The position numbers and the translations under genes are program-made. 64,000 bases of DNA from Permianibacter sp046297695 (GTDB lineage Bacteria; Pseudomonadota; Gammaproteobacteria; Enterobacterales; Permianibacteraceae). Below the pieces are notes generated by a model. That model saw nothing but the letters and a program-made list of their open reading frames with translations, had not been told where the DNA came from and searched no databases. Below are positions 44,215 to 52,724 of the stretch, piece after piece. How positions within the stretch are numbered: position 1 is the first letter of the stretch; each line of letters starts with the position of its first letter. Location: positions 8,257-72,256 of the forward strand of contig JBKBHF010000019.1 of the NCBI GenBank assembly GCA_046297695.1, in the 5' to 3' direction.

Positions 44215-44606
44215 GTGCCGGTTTTCCCGCCTGGTTCGGCAATGCCAGTCGTTATCGTTACGCCCGTCGGCGGGCAGCTGTCATCACAGCTCGTGCAGCT
44301 TGGCGTGGTCAGCTCGCAAGACTCGCCTTCGCAGCAATTGGCGGTCAGAAAGCCGAGCAGATCGTTCATCGTGCGGTAATTGGCCGAGTAGAAAATGAAC
44401 CGGCTTTCCTGCCGCGCTTTCACCAGCCCGGCATGACTCAACGCCTTCAGATGGAAGGACAGGGTCGCCGGCGCCACCGACAGCGCGGCGCCGATTTCGC
44501 CCACGGACAGCCCAGCCGGGCCTTTTGCAACCAGCAGGCGGTAAATGGCGAGCCGGGTGGACTGGGCCAGCGCGGCAAGCAGGGTAACGGCGTTTTCAGA
44601 TTCCAT
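44211..44606 (-). CDS. arsR: Arsenic-responsive repressor ArsR
   Basis: A 131-residue ArsR/SmtB repressor. The winged helix is LSVGEIGAALSVAPATLSFH followed by LKALSHAGLVKARQESRFI. The C-terminal extension is cysteine-rich: NCCEGESCELTTPSCTSC, with Cys91, 92, 97, 104, 107 and 111. This resembles repressors that bind arsenite at the C-terminus rather than in the DNA-binding helix. The promoter and operator are just upstream. It starts the ars operon. Confidence 0.92.
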   Translation of the reverse strand: MESENAVTLLAALAQSTRLAIYRLLVAKGPAGLSVGEIGAALSVAPATLSFHLKALSHAGLVKARQESRFIFYSANYRTMNDLLGFLTANCCEGESCELTTPSCTSCDDSCPPTGVTITTGIAEPGGKTGT

Positions 44607-44642
44607 ATTTCTATGTTTATCGAAATGATATCACAGAGTCAA
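44607..44642 (-). promoter_or_regulatory. ars operon promoter and ArsR operator
   Basis: The inverted repeat ATTTC-10-GAAAT (44607-44626) lies immediately upstream of the arsR ATG. On the minus strand a TTGACT -35 box (44637-44642) is about 17 nt from a TAAACA-like -10 within the repeat, so the repressor would cover the promoter. Confidence 0.65.
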
Positions 44643-44751
44643 GTCTGAACGCTTGGCGTCAAGGCCCCGACGGCTGACGGCAACTGACACACGCCTGCAA
44701 TATTTCTGTTCCTAGACTACGACGCCTCGATATTTCTACTGGAGTCGAATC

Positions 44752-45030
44752 ATGTTCAAACCCACCCTCATCAGTACCCTGCTTGCCGCCACCTTCTCGA
44801 TCGCCGCCATGGCCGCCAGCCCGCATGACAAGCCAGGCTTCGTCACGTTTGAAGTCGACGGTCGGCTGTGGGTTTTCAAGGAAGGTTCGCCGGACTTGAA
44901 GGAATTCGAACAGCACGGCGAGCTGGTCAAGATGGTCACTGAAATCGGCGTCGGCCCGAACGGCATGACGGTCCGCTCGGGTGACAGCGAAACCATCAAG
45001 GCCTACTTGGAAGCAAGCAAGAAGTCTTGA
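44752..45030 (+). CDS. Small exported protein of unknown function (92 aa)
   Basis: The ATG follows GGAG. A signal peptide (LISTLLAATFSIAAMAASPH) precedes a compact mature domain of about 72 residues: KPGFVTFEVDGRLWVFKEGS, KEFEQHGELVKMVTEIGVG and MTVRSGDSETIKAYL. The pattern of strands and helices suggests a small periplasmic sensor or chaperone-like fold. It is divergent from arsR, so it may share regulation, but the function is not recognised. A bidirectional terminator follows. Confidence 0.7.
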   Translation: MFKPTLISTLLAATFSIAAMAASPHDKPGFVTFEVDGRLWVFKEGSPDLKEFEQHGELVKMVTEIGVGPNGMTVRSGDSETIKAYLEASKKS

Positions 45031-45063
45031 TCGCGCTGGCGACGGCAACCTCGTTATCGAGAC

Positions 45064-45088
45064 AAAGCCCGGCCATTGCCGGGCTTTT
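45064..45088. terminator. Bidirectional intrinsic terminator
   Basis: AAAGCCCGGC pairs with GCCGGGCTTT across a CATT loop, with T residues at the plus-strand end and A residues at the other. It lies between the small exported gene and the convergent ynfA-like gene. Confidence 0.88.
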
Positions 45089-45102
45089 CGTTTGCGCCCC
45101 CG

Positions 45103-45435
45103 TCAGCGCGCCGCCGGCTGCAACGCAATGATCGTCATGCCGGCCAGCGCCAAGCCGGCGCCCAGCCAATCCCAGCGGGTCAGTGCGATACCGTCGACCA
45201 GATACAACCAGATCAGCGCCACCACGACATACATGCCGCCATAAGCGGCATAGGTCCGGCCGGCGGCGGTCGGGTGCAAGGTCAGCAGCCAGGCAAACAG
45301 CGCCAGCGACAAGGCTGCCGGCACCAGCAGCCACGCACTCTTGCCCTGCTTGAGCACCAGCCACGGCAAATAGCAGCCGACGATCTCGGCGACCGCGGTC
45401 AGGGCAAACAGGCCGGTGATTTTCAGTAGCTCCAT
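45103..45435 (-). CDS. ynfA: YnfA family membrane protein
   Basis: 110 residues from the ATG at 45435 (MELLKITGLFALTAVAEIVG), which follows AAGGTG; a longer frame from 45729 gives an implausible leader. Four helices are visible, including CYLPWLVLKQGKSAWLLVPA, LFAWLLTLHPTAAGRTYAAY, GGMYVVVALIWLYLVDGIAL and WDWLGAGLALAGMTIIALQ. The family is small-multidrug-resistance-like. Its role here is not shown. Confidence 0.9.
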   Translation of the reverse strand: MELLKITGLFALTAVAEIVGCYLPWLVLKQGKSAWLLVPAALSLALFAWLLTLHPTAAGRTYAAYGGMYVVVALIWLYLVDGIALTRWDWLGAGLALAGMTIIALQPAAR

Positions 45436-45538
45436 TACGACACCTTTTTTAGCGCTCTCAGTTGCGAACGTCACTGTGTTGCTGGTTGTTGCTCGTCGCT
45501 CATCTTCCAGGCGGCAACAACTTGATCGATGGCACAGC

Positions 45539-46702
45539 CTACACCGTGGTAACGAGCGGTACCCGTTGCCGATCTTTCGGCGTTGTGCCATTGAGCATGC
45601 GGCCGATGATGCTATGCCGAACCAGCACTTGATAGCTGATGAACGACAGCGCGAAAGTGACCAGCGTTGCGATCGCAAACTTGGCGACCCAATGCAGCGA
45701 CAGATCCAGCAAGCGGTATTGGATGGCAAACAATAGCGGCAGATGTACGAGGTACAGCCAGTACGAGGCGTCGGCCAACCAGCGCATGATTGCGCTGCGG
45801 CCGTGCAGCCAGCGTTTTGCCGCCAACAGGCACCACAGCGTCATCCAAAACCCGGGATACGACTCAAGCAGCGCGTGCAGAAAATGCGGCAGCGCTGTGG
45901 TTTGGCTGACCGTGAACCCCTGCGTCAACACAAACAATATCGTGTACACGGCAACGGCGCCACCGAGCAACCATGGCGAAAATGCGCGCAGCCGTTCGAG
46001 CAACGCCGCGTTATGGAACAACTGATAACCGAGCGCGAAATAGCCACCGAAATGGAGCAACGCCCACAGCGAAGGCAACAGCAATTGCGGCGCTGGCCAT
46101 GGCACGCTGACCCAGGCGAGCGGCAAGGCCAGCAACACCGGCAACACCAGCAAAAGAACCCATGGCGGCAACGCCACGAACCGTGCGCCAAGGCGACCAA
46201 ACTCCAGCGCCGACACCACCCAAGTCAAAACCGTGAACAGCAACAGATAAAACAGGAACCACAAATGCATCCAGCCAGGCATGGTCGGCATGGCGCCATG
46301 TTGCCCGACGTAGTCACGCAGCCATACCAGCATCGGCGACGGCTGCGCAACGGTGCTGAGCGCGTGTTCGGTCAGCCAATCCGTGCTGAGCAGGACCAGT
46401 GGCAGGAAAACCATCAGCGGTAACAACACCCGTGCGCCGCGGTTACGGAAAAAACCGCTCATGCCACGCCGGGCGACCAGGAGTGCAGCAAAGAATCCGG
46501 CAACCAGAAAGAACAACGGCATCCGAAACGTGTGCAGAAACCAGGCGAACGCATCAACCACCATCGATTGGTCGTTATCGGCGGTTGGCCAGATGCCATG
46601 CATCAGCGGGCTGTAGGCCAGCGCGGCGTGAAAGACCACGCCGGCCAGCATCGCGATCGCACGCAGGTTGTCCATGTAGTGGAGGCGGTCTTCGGTCTGC
46701 AT
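45539..46702 (-). CDS. Acyltransferase 3 family membrane protein (OafA-like)
   Basis: A 387-residue membrane protein with about ten helices. The start RLHYMDNLRAIAMLAGVVFH contains the conserved His of acyltransferase 3, followed by FLHTFRMPLFFLVAGFFAAL with its Arg. Later segments (WMHLWFLFYLLLFTVLTWVV, YWLYLVHLPLLFAIQYRLL) are family-typical. Such enzymes move acyl groups onto sugars or peptidoglycan-linked glycans outside the membrane. The target is unknown. Confidence 0.87.
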   Translation of the reverse strand: MQTEDRLHYMDNLRAIAMLAGVVFHAALAYSPLMHGIWPTADNDQSMVVDAFAWFLHTFRMPLFFLVAGFFAALLVARRGMSGFFRNRGARVLLPLMVFLPLVLLSTDWLTEHALSTVAQPSPMLVWLRDYVGQHGAMPTMPGWMHLWFLFYLLLFTVLTWVVSALEFGRLGARFVALPPWVLLLVLPVLLALPLAWVSVPWPAPQLLLPSLWALLHFGGYFALGYQLFHNAALLERLRAFSPWLLGGAVAVYTILFVLTQGFTVSQTTALPHFLHALLESYPGFWMTLWCLLAAKRWLHGRSAIMRWLADASYWLYLVHLPLLFAIQYRLLDLSLHWVAKFAIATLVTFALSFISYQVLVRHSIIGRMLNGTTPKDRQRVPLVTTV

Positions 46703-46802
46703 GGATTACCTCTGCGTGGCGCGTGCCAATTCGGCGAACCACCTGTCGTGGATGCGCGTGATTAATATCCAGTTGCGCCATCGGAGTCATGGTTCATTCG
46801 CC

Positions 46803-46850
46803 CCGCCCCCTCTCCCCAGCCCTCTCCCGCGAGGGGCGAGGGAGCCAAAC
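46803..46850. repeat. Dispersed palindromic repeat, second copy
   Basis: The CCCTCTCCCC...GCGAGGGGCGAGGG element is the inverse of the copy at 40796-40835, with small differences. It lies in a gap without genes between the acyltransferase and the ABC permease. Confidence 0.7.
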
Positions 46851-46962
46851 AAATTGACGCGCGATAGCGACATGCGGCTCTACGCATCGGCGGCGTTGAT
46901 TTTGCTGCTCTTCAAGAGATCCAGTTCGATAGTAAGCGCTGACGCAATCGACTCCACCCACC

Positions 46963-47649
46963 TCAAAGAAACGATGCCTTTCTGGCGTGCAACCAGCTGG
47001 TGATCGCGATGACCAGCGCAATCACCGCCAGTTCCGCCGCCAGAATGCCGAGCACGGCACCGCTCCAGACAATGCTGTCGGTTTGCAGGTAGGGGCGAAT
47101 ACCATCCAGACTGCTGACCCAGTAAATGAACGGACCGATCAGCGTCATCAGCACCAGCATCGCGAATACGTTCCAGCCTTCCGAATCCACGGCGATGGCC
47201 ACGCACAGCGACACGCAGAAGATCACCAGCATGAACGTCGCGACCACGAGCAGCCACGGCACCGCGCCATCGGGCCGCGGTGTGCCGAGAATCAGCGCGA
47301 GCAGGCCGCCGGTGACCAGCACAAACGGCACCAGATAGATGACCAGATTGGCGAGCAGCTTGCCCCAGTACACATCCATCGGCGTCACCGGCAGGCTCAT
47401 GATGAACGGCACGGTCTGCTGCTTGCGTTCCGCCACAATTGACGACTGAATCGCATACGAGCCGACCACCACCAGCAGCACCAGCAGGATCAAGGCGCCG
47501 GCCGACGCCATCAGCGGTGTGCCCATACCAATCAGGCCGAGCGCGAACAACATGCCGGCGACGTAGCCCGCCAACTGTTTCTGATACACCTGCCAGTCCT
47601 TGACGATCAGTTTCCAGACCATGCCGGCATCGGATGCAAGCCAGTTCAT
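46963..47649 (-). CDS. ABC-2 type permease
   Basis: A 228-residue membrane protein with six helices, including YVAGMLFALGLIGMGTPLMA, LILLVLLVVVGSYAIQSSIV, IYLVPFVLVTGGLLALILGT, VATFMLVIFCVSLCVAIAVD and GILAAELAVIALVIAITSWL. The short cytoplasmic loop AERKQQTVPFIMSLPVTPMD fits a coupling helix. It overlaps the ATPase gene by 4 nt and completes a GntR-linked exporter. Confidence 0.85.
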   Translation of the reverse strand: MNWLASDAGMVWKLIVKDWQVYQKQLAGYVAGMLFALGLIGMGTPLMASAGALILLVLLVVVGSYAIQSSIVAERKQQTVPFIMSLPVTPMDVYWGKLLANLVIYLVPFVLVTGGLLALILGTPRPDGAVPWLLVVATFMLVIFCVSLCVAIAVDSEGWNVFAMLVLMTLIGPFIYWVSSLDGIRPYLQTDSIVWSGAVLGILAAELAVIALVIAITSWLHARKASFL

Positions 47650-48530
47650 GCGTTGTTGCCTCCCCGCACCGTGGTGACAAAAATGTCTTCGAGCGTCATC
47701 GCCTCGACCGATTTCACCACCAGCCCGAGCGCCTGCAAGGCTGGCAGCGTGGCGTCATCGAAGGCGCCGATTTTCAGTTCAATCAGTGGCGCGCTGTTGC
47801 GGGCGGTGACCACACCCGGCAATTGCCGGACGCCATCGGTCCACGCGCCCTGACAGAGCACCCGTCGCCAGCGATCGAGAAAGCTTTCCTTGTCCTGCGA
47901 GGCGACAATGCTGCCGTTGTGGATGAAGGTGATCGAATCGGCGATCTGTTCGATATCGGCGGTGTTGTGCGACGAGAACAGCACCGAGCGCTGCTCGTCA
48001 CGCAGCACATCGGCCAGCGCATCGAGCACTTCACCGCGCGCAACCGGATCGAGCCCGGTGGTCGGTTCATCGAGCAGCAGCAGCCGTGGATGACGGGCAA
48101 ACACCAAGAGCAGCAGCGCCTTGACCCGCTGGCCGTGCGAGAAACCGGCCAGCTGCTGCTCGGGTTTCAGATCGAAACGCTTGAGCAAATCCTGGGCGTA
48201 GTTTTCATCCCAACCGGAATAGATGTTACGGATGAAATCCATGTGCCAGCGCAGCGTCTGGCCGCGGTACAAACGCATGTCATCCGAGGCGTAACCGATG
48301 TCGCGCTTCACCGCGACCTGCGCCTGCGGCAAGCGCTGACCGAGCACCTCCACGGCACCGCCGTCGGCGCGAATGAGCCCCATCAGCAACCGCAGCAAAG
48401 TGGATTTGCCGGCGCCATTGACGCCGACCAGGCCCATGACCTGCCCGACCGGCACGTCGAGATCAATGTTGCGCAGTGCAAACGCCTCGTATTGCTTGCG
48501 CACCCCTTTCAAGACAATCGCAGAATGCAT
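47646..48530 (-). CDS. ABC transporter ATP-binding protein
   Basis: A 294-residue ATPase. It has the Walker A motif GVNGAGKSTLLRLLMG, a signature (AGFSHGQRVKALLL), the Walker B motif RLLLLDEPTTGLDP and the switch His in SVLFSSHNTADIEQ. The ribosome binding site AAGGAAG precedes the ATG. It lies just downstream of the YtrA-type regulator and overlaps the permease gene, so the three genes form an exporter operon. Confidence 0.92.
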   Translation of the reverse strand: MHSAIVLKGVRKQYEAFALRNIDLDVPVGQVMGLVGVNGAGKSTLLRLLMGLIRADGGAVEVLGQRLPQAQVAVKRDIGYASDDMRLYRGQTLRWHMDFIRNIYSGWDENYAQDLLKRFDLKPEQQLAGFSHGQRVKALLLLVFARHPRLLLLDEPTTGLDPVARGEVLDALADVLRDEQRSVLFSSHNTADIEQIADSITFIHNGSIVASQDKESFLDRWRRVLCQGAWTDGVRQLPGVVTARNSAPLIELKIGAFDDATLPALQALGLVVKSVEAMTLEDIFVTTVRGGNNA

Positions 48531-48604
48531 TCAGGCTTCCTTATTGCGCCGGGTTGACGGGCTCAAAAAATGAACGTGAGATCAGTTACTCAGGATCGGT
48601 AACG

Positions 48605-48988
48605 TCAGGAATACAGGCCATCCAGCGCCTGCTCGATTCGCTCGATGACTTCCTGCCGGCTCAGCCCCAACTTGCCGGCCGCCACCAGCAGGCCATCCAG
48701 CTGGCTTTGGAATTCCTGCGCGGCCAAGGTGCGTGTGGCATCGAGCGTGTCGGCGACAAACGAGCCCTTGCCCTGCCGCGTCACGATCACGCCGGCCCGC
48801 TCCAACTCCAGGTAGGCGCGCTTGACCGTGATCACGCTGATCTGACTGGCGCTGGCCAGCTCGCGAATGGACGGCAACGCCTCCCCGGCCCGCCACTCCC
48901 CCGCCATCACCTTGGCGATCACCTGCTCGACGATCTGCGCATACATCGGCTTGCTGGAATGCGGGGACAGCAGCAGTTCGGAAGGCAT
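48605..48988 (-). CDS. GntR-family regulator, YtrA subfamily
   Basis: About 127 residues from the ATG at 48988 (MPSELLLSPHSSKPMYAQIV); the frame extends to 49027 but into the operator. The winged helix is GEALPSIRELASASQISVIT with VKRAYLELERAGVIVTRQGK and GSFVADT. The short C-terminal dimer helix is typical of YtrA members, which control neighbouring ABC exporters. The downstream ATPase and permease genes are the likely targets. Confidence 0.9.
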   Translation of the reverse strand: MPSELLLSPHSSKPMYAQIVEQVIAKVMAGEWRAGEALPSIRELASASQISVITVKRAYLELERAGVIVTRQGKGSFVADTLDATRTLAAQEFQSQLDGLLVAAGKLGLSRQEVIERIEQALDGLYS

Positions 48989-49006
48989 ACAGGCCCGGTG
49001 CTTAAA

Positions 49007-49027
49007 GTGTATATAGTGAATATACAC
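49007..49027. promoter_or_regulatory. Probable YtrA-type operator
   Basis: A perfect inverted repeat GTGTATAT-5-ATATACAC lies 18 nt upstream of the regulator ATG. YtrA-family regulators bind such symmetrical sites near their own promoters. Confidence 0.75.
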
Positions 49028-49498
49028 AGATATTTTCAGTCGTCAATAGGACGGACTGAGCTGCGGCAAGCCGGGCCCCGGCCGGCGTCCGGCCAAGGGG
49101 GCCTTTACCAAGGAAACACCAGTGCCGTCGATGCCGCAGAAAACATGAAGTTCGGGCGTCAACAAGCGCCAGCGCATTGAGTCGAGTTGGCTTGAGTCCG
49201 GCGCAATGCCATCCGGTTATTGCGCCTTACGGGGTCAGCGGTCTGCCAATAGCCATGGCCGACACCTGCGCGCGCTGCGGGATTTGCAGCAAGCGGCTTT
49301 CGTGTTCGGAAATGCTCACATGGTCATAACTCACGACAATGATGAGTTGCCAATTACCGCAGATGCTGCGGCGCAGCGCGAGAATGGAAATGGAATGAGG
49401 TAGAGTCAGACGATACTGCGTCAATCGCTGATCCCCGCTTTCGGTCAAAAGAGATCAGATGGGAAAGTGAAAATAGATCTGTCTCGTTCTCAATCTGC
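49028..49498. other. Intergenic region without a supported gene
   Basis: No convincing gene is seen in about 470 nt. It holds an 8-bp inverted repeat GGCGCAAT...ATTGCGCC (49200-49226) and short frames only, the most notable being a 24-codon plus-strand frame at 49254 with a CxxCxxC start, which I do not believe is real. The region separates the ABC operon from the CRISPR-Cas locus. Confidence 0.5.
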
Positions 49499-49587
49499 AA
49501 AAAGCAAGGGGCCGCTTGTAGCGGCCCCTTCATCTGGTGCATCTTTCAGCTTGTTAGCGTCAGAGCACAAATCCCAATCTGATAGCG
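49499..49587 (-). ncRNA. tracrRNA of the type II-C CRISPR-Cas system
   Basis: The minus strand carries the anti-repeat TATCAGATTGGGATTTGTGC plus TCTG (49561-49584), which pairs perfectly over 24 nt with positions 9-32 of the minus-strand CRISPR repeat. It is followed by AACAAGCTGAAAGATGCACC, part of which resembles the GAAAAGATG region of known type II-C tracrRNAs. Then comes an 11-bp stem (49506-49530, loop ACA on that strand) with five T residues, an intrinsic terminator. The predicted RNA of about 88 nt is very compact. The start near 49587 is set by the promoter; the 3' end is near the T tract. Confidence 0.88.
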
Positions 49588-49593
49588 GAACAA

Positions 49594-49622
49594 ATGCTAA
49601 TTAATAACCAAGCTCTCGTCAA
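49594..49622 (-). promoter_or_regulatory. tracrRNA promoter
   Basis: On the minus strand TTGACG (49617-49622) and TAGCAT (49594-49599) are 17 nt apart, placing the RNA start about 7 nt downstream, just before the anti-repeat. The -10 coincides with the first ATG of the cas9 frame, which argues that cas9 starts later. Confidence 0.75.
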
Positions 49623-49644
49623 CCCATTGGTAAGGAATGGCCAG

Positions 49645-52600
49645 ATGTTGGATTCTCGAATGCCGTATCGCCTTGCCCTCGATTTAGGGGCCAGTTCACT
49701 CGGATGGGCAATGATTCGCCTGAATGCCCAGAACGAGCCAAACGCACTGATTAAAGCTGGCGTCCGAATCTTCTCGGACGGTAGAAACCCAAAAGATGGC
49801 AGCTCATTGGCGGTGACTCGTCGAGAAGCGCGCGCCATGCGCAGACGTCGCGATCGCATGTTGCGCCGCAAAACGAGACTCATCAATACGCTGGTAGAGC
49901 TGAGATTCTTTCCTTCCAACGAACTGGAACGAAAAGCTCTGGAGAGCTTGAACCCTTATCGGCTACGAGCCGAGGGTTTGACCCGGGAACTCTCGCCAGA
50001 GGAGTTTGCTCGGGCGCTCTTTCACCTTAATCAACGCCGCGGCTTCAAAAGCAACCGGAAAACAGACAGGAAGGACAGCGACAGCGGGGCCATGAAACAA
50101 GCGCTGTCTAAGCTGCGCCAAGCGTTGACCGAATCCGGTTGTCGTACAGTTGGCGAATGGCTATACCAACGGCAACAGGCAGGCCAACCGCTACGAGCAC
50201 GTTATCGCGAAACGCGCCATCTTCGTGAAGACGGTCGAAACAAGATTGAAAAGTCTTATGATCTGTATATCGATCGAGCCATGGTGGAGGCTGAATTTGA
50301 CGCGATTTGGCAAACTCAGCATGCAAGAAACCCGGAGCGCTACAACGAATCAGCAAGACGGAGACTGAAGGATGTTCTGCTGTTTCAGCGTCCGCTAAAA
50401 CCGGTAAAACCTGGTCGTTGCACACTAAATCCTGACGAGGAGCGGGCGCCACTCGCCTTACCCAGCACGCAGCGAGTACGAATCTATCAGGAGCTTAACC
50501 ACCTACGCATCCTTGACGGTGCCCTAAAAGAAACGCCGCTAACGCTCGAGCAGCGCGACAGACTTGCGGAAGCGCTCGACCAGCGCGTCAAGATGACATT
50601 TGACCAGATGCGACGAGTACTGCGACTAGACAGCCGCTCAACGTTCAACCTTGAAGATATCAAACGGCAAGAAGTTAAGGGAAACGCAACCGCAGCACAA
50701 CTTTCCAAGCAAGAGCTCTTCGGTGAACTATGGCTATCCTTCAGCGAGCCTTTGCAGGACGAAATTGTCCAGCACCTCATTGCGGACGAAGAAGAACAGC
50801 AGCTAATTGACTGGCTCGTAGCGAATACGGGAGTCGATCAAGAACGGGCTCAACGCATCGCTGACATAACGTTGCCACAGGGTTATGGGGCCCTTGGTCG
50901 CACAGCGTTATCGCGAGTGTTGCCCGAACTGCGCAAAAGCGTCCAGCCTTTCAGTGCAGCCGTACAGGCCGCTGGATTTGCCCATCACAGCGCCTTGGAG
51001 CATGGCCGGCTAACCGGCGAGATTCTGCAGGACCTGCCTTACTATGGCGAGTACCTTACGCGCCATGTCGGATTTGGAACCGGCCGTGCCGATGATAGTC
51101 CGGAGAAGCGATTTGGCCGCATAGCCAACCCTACTGTTCATATCGGCCTGAATCAGGTACGCGTTGTGGTCAATGCTTTGCTCAAGCGTTATGGGCATCC
51201 GAAAGAGGTGATTATTGAGGTAGCCCGAGATCTCAAGCAAAGTCGAGAAGACAAGCTTGCCGACCAAGCCCGTCAAGCCGAGAACCAGCGCCGCAATCAA
51301 CGTCTGCGCGAGGAAGTCGCCGCCACACTGGAAATTGAAGAGCATGCCGTCAAGACCGCCGACATTCAGAAAATGATCTTATGGGAGGAGCTAAACAGTG
51401 ACCCAGCAGATCGGCGTTGCCCCTACACCGGCGAGCAGATCAGCAAGCACATGTTGCTGTCGGACGAAGTTGAGATTGAGCACATTCTGCCCTTCTCGGA
51501 AACACTTGATGATAGTTTAAACAACAAAACAGTCGCGCTGCGTGCTGCCAACCGGGTAAAGGGTAACCGCTCACCATGGGAAGCATTTGGCAAGCAAGCC
51601 GTGCCCGGCTTCAACTATGACGCCATGTTGGCACGCGCGGAGCGCATGCCAAAAGCAAAACGCTATAGGTTTGCTCCAGACGGTTATCAGCGCTGGCTGA
51701 AAGACGATGCCGGTTTTCTTGCGCGCGCGCTCAACGACACCCGCTACCTCAGCAGGATCGCACGCGAGTATCTCAGCTTGATCTGCCCGCAAGGCACGCG
51801 CGTTATCCCGGGCCAAATGACCGCGTTGCTGCGAGCCAAGTTTGGCCTCAATGACGTACTGGGGCTCAATGGCGAGAAGAACCGCAACGACCATCGACAT
51901 CACGCAGTCGACGCCTGCGTAATTGGCGTAACCGACCAAGGATTGTTGCAGCGCTTCGCCGCGGCAAGCGCTGCCGCACGACAAAAGCAGCTCAACCGAT
52001 TGGTTGAACAGATGCCGCTGCCGTGGCCCACTTATCGAGAGCATGTGAAACGTGCCATTGAAGCCATCTGGGTCAGCCACCGCCCGGACCACAATTACCA
52101 GGGCTCCATGCACAACGACACCGCCTACGGGTTGCTCGGTGACGGTCGAGTGGTTCATCACAAGTGGCGGGATGGAAAACGAGAGCGCATCGAAGACACT
52201 TTGAAGGTAATCGCCTTCAGCGAAGCGGCTGCCCGTAAGCCATCGGGTGCACCTCGGCATGGCACTAACCCGGACGGCTCCCCGCGCGCATATAAAGGTT
52301 ACAAGGGTGATAGCAACTACTGTATCGAAATCGTCCGCACGGAGAGCGGTCGTTGGCAAGGCGAAGTCATTTCCACCTTTCAGGCATATCAAATCACGCG
52401 AACGGACGGCGAGAATAGATTGCGTGACCCGCATCATTCACTGTCTGGCAAAGCACTAGTGATGCGCTTGATGATCGATGACTGCCTGCGCCTGGAGCTC
52501 GACGGACAGACAATAACTATGAGAGTCGCAAACATCAGTTCGAACGGCCAAATCTTCATGTGCGAGCTGCATGAAGCCAATGTCGATAAACGTAATCGTG

Positions 52601-52719
52601 ATAAAGCAGATGCGTTTTCATACATATCCAAAATGGCGGGAGCGCTGCAGACGGCGAAGGGACGTCGTATCAGCATCTCTCCCATTGGTGAGTTGCGTGA
52701 TCCCGGCTTTGCCGGCTGA
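49645..52719 (+). CDS. cas9: Cas9 endonuclease, type II-C (compact)
   Basis: About 1,024 residues. I chose the ATG at 49645 because AAGGA lies 8 nt upstream; the ATG at 49594 sits inside the tracrRNA promoter. RuvC-I is YRLALDLGASSLGWAMI (Asp13). The Arg-rich bridge helix is RREARAMRRRRDRMLRRKTR. RuvC-II is EVIIEVARDLKQSRED (Glu525), and the HNH domain is VEIEHILPFSETLDDSLNNK (His613), with Asn636 in RAANRVKGN. RuvC-III is NDHRHHAVDACVIGV (His753, Asp756). All catalytic residues are present, so it should cut double-stranded DNA guided by crRNA:tracrRNA. The C-terminal quarter is the PAM-interacting region; the PAM cannot be read. It forms an operon with cas1 and cas2. Base composition looks less GC-rich than its neighbours. 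Confidence 0.97.
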   Translation: MLDSRMPYRLALDLGASSLGWAMIRLNAQNEPNALIKAGVRIFSDGRNPKDGSSLAVTRREARAMRRRRDRMLRRKTRLINTLVELRFFPSNELERKALESLNPYRLRAEGLTRELSPEEFARALFHLNQRRGFKSNRKTDRKDSDSGAMKQALSKLRQALTESGCRTVGEWLYQRQQAGQPLRARYRETRHLREDGRNKIEKSYDLYIDRAMVEAEFDAIWQTQHARNPERYNESARRRLKDVLLFQRPLKPVKPGRCTLNPDEERAPLALPSTQRVRIYQELNHLRILDGALKETPLTLEQRDRLAEALDQRVKMTFDQMRRVLRLDSRSTFNLEDIKRQEVKGNATAAQLSKQELFGELWLSFSEPLQDEIVQHLIADEEEQQLIDWLVANTGVDQERAQRIADITLPQGYGALGRTALSRVLPELRKSVQPFSAAVQAAGFAHHSALEHGRLTGEILQDLPYYGEYLTRHVGFGTGRADDSPEKRFGRIANPTVHIGLNQVRVVVNALLKRYGHPKEVIIEVARDLKQSREDKLADQARQAENQRRNQRLREEVAATLEIEEHAVKTADIQKMILWEELNSDPADRRCPYTGEQISKHMLLSDEVEIEHILPFSETLDDSLNNKTVALRAANRVKGNRSPWEAFGKQAVPGFNYDAMLARAERMPKAKRYRFAPDGYQRWLKDDAGFLARALNDTRYLSRIAREYLSLICPQGTRVIPGQMTALLRAKFGLNDVLGLNGEKNRNDHRHHAVDACVIGVTDQGLLQRFAAASAAARQKQLNRLVEQMPLPWPTYREHVKRAIEAIWVSHRPDHNYQGSMHNDTAYGLLGDGRVVHHKWRDGKRERIEDTLKVIAFSEAAARKPSGAPRHGTNPDGSPRAYKGYKGDSNYCIEIVRTESGRWQGEVISTFQAYQITRTDGENRLRDPHHSLSGKALVMRLMIDDCLRLELDGQTITMRVANISSNGQIFMCELHEANVDKRNRDKADAFSYISKMAGALQTAKGRRISISPIGELRDPGFAG

Positions 52720-52724
52720 CCTCC

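Noticed and set aside
45436..45729. Long N-terminal extension of the ynfA-like frame
   Set aside because: The added 98 residues are unlike any membrane protein and overlap the acyltransferase gene. The ATG at 45435 gives the normal YnfA length.
49254..49328. 24-codon frame with a CxxCxxC start before the CRISPR locus
   Set aside because: It has no ribosome binding site, no neighbours in frame and is too short to support.
49594..49644. cas9 start at the first ATG (49594)
   Set aside because: That ATG lies in the -10 box of the tracrRNA promoter and has no ribosome binding site. The ATG at 49645 has a good one and leaves the RuvC-I motif near residue 13, as in other Cas9 proteins.
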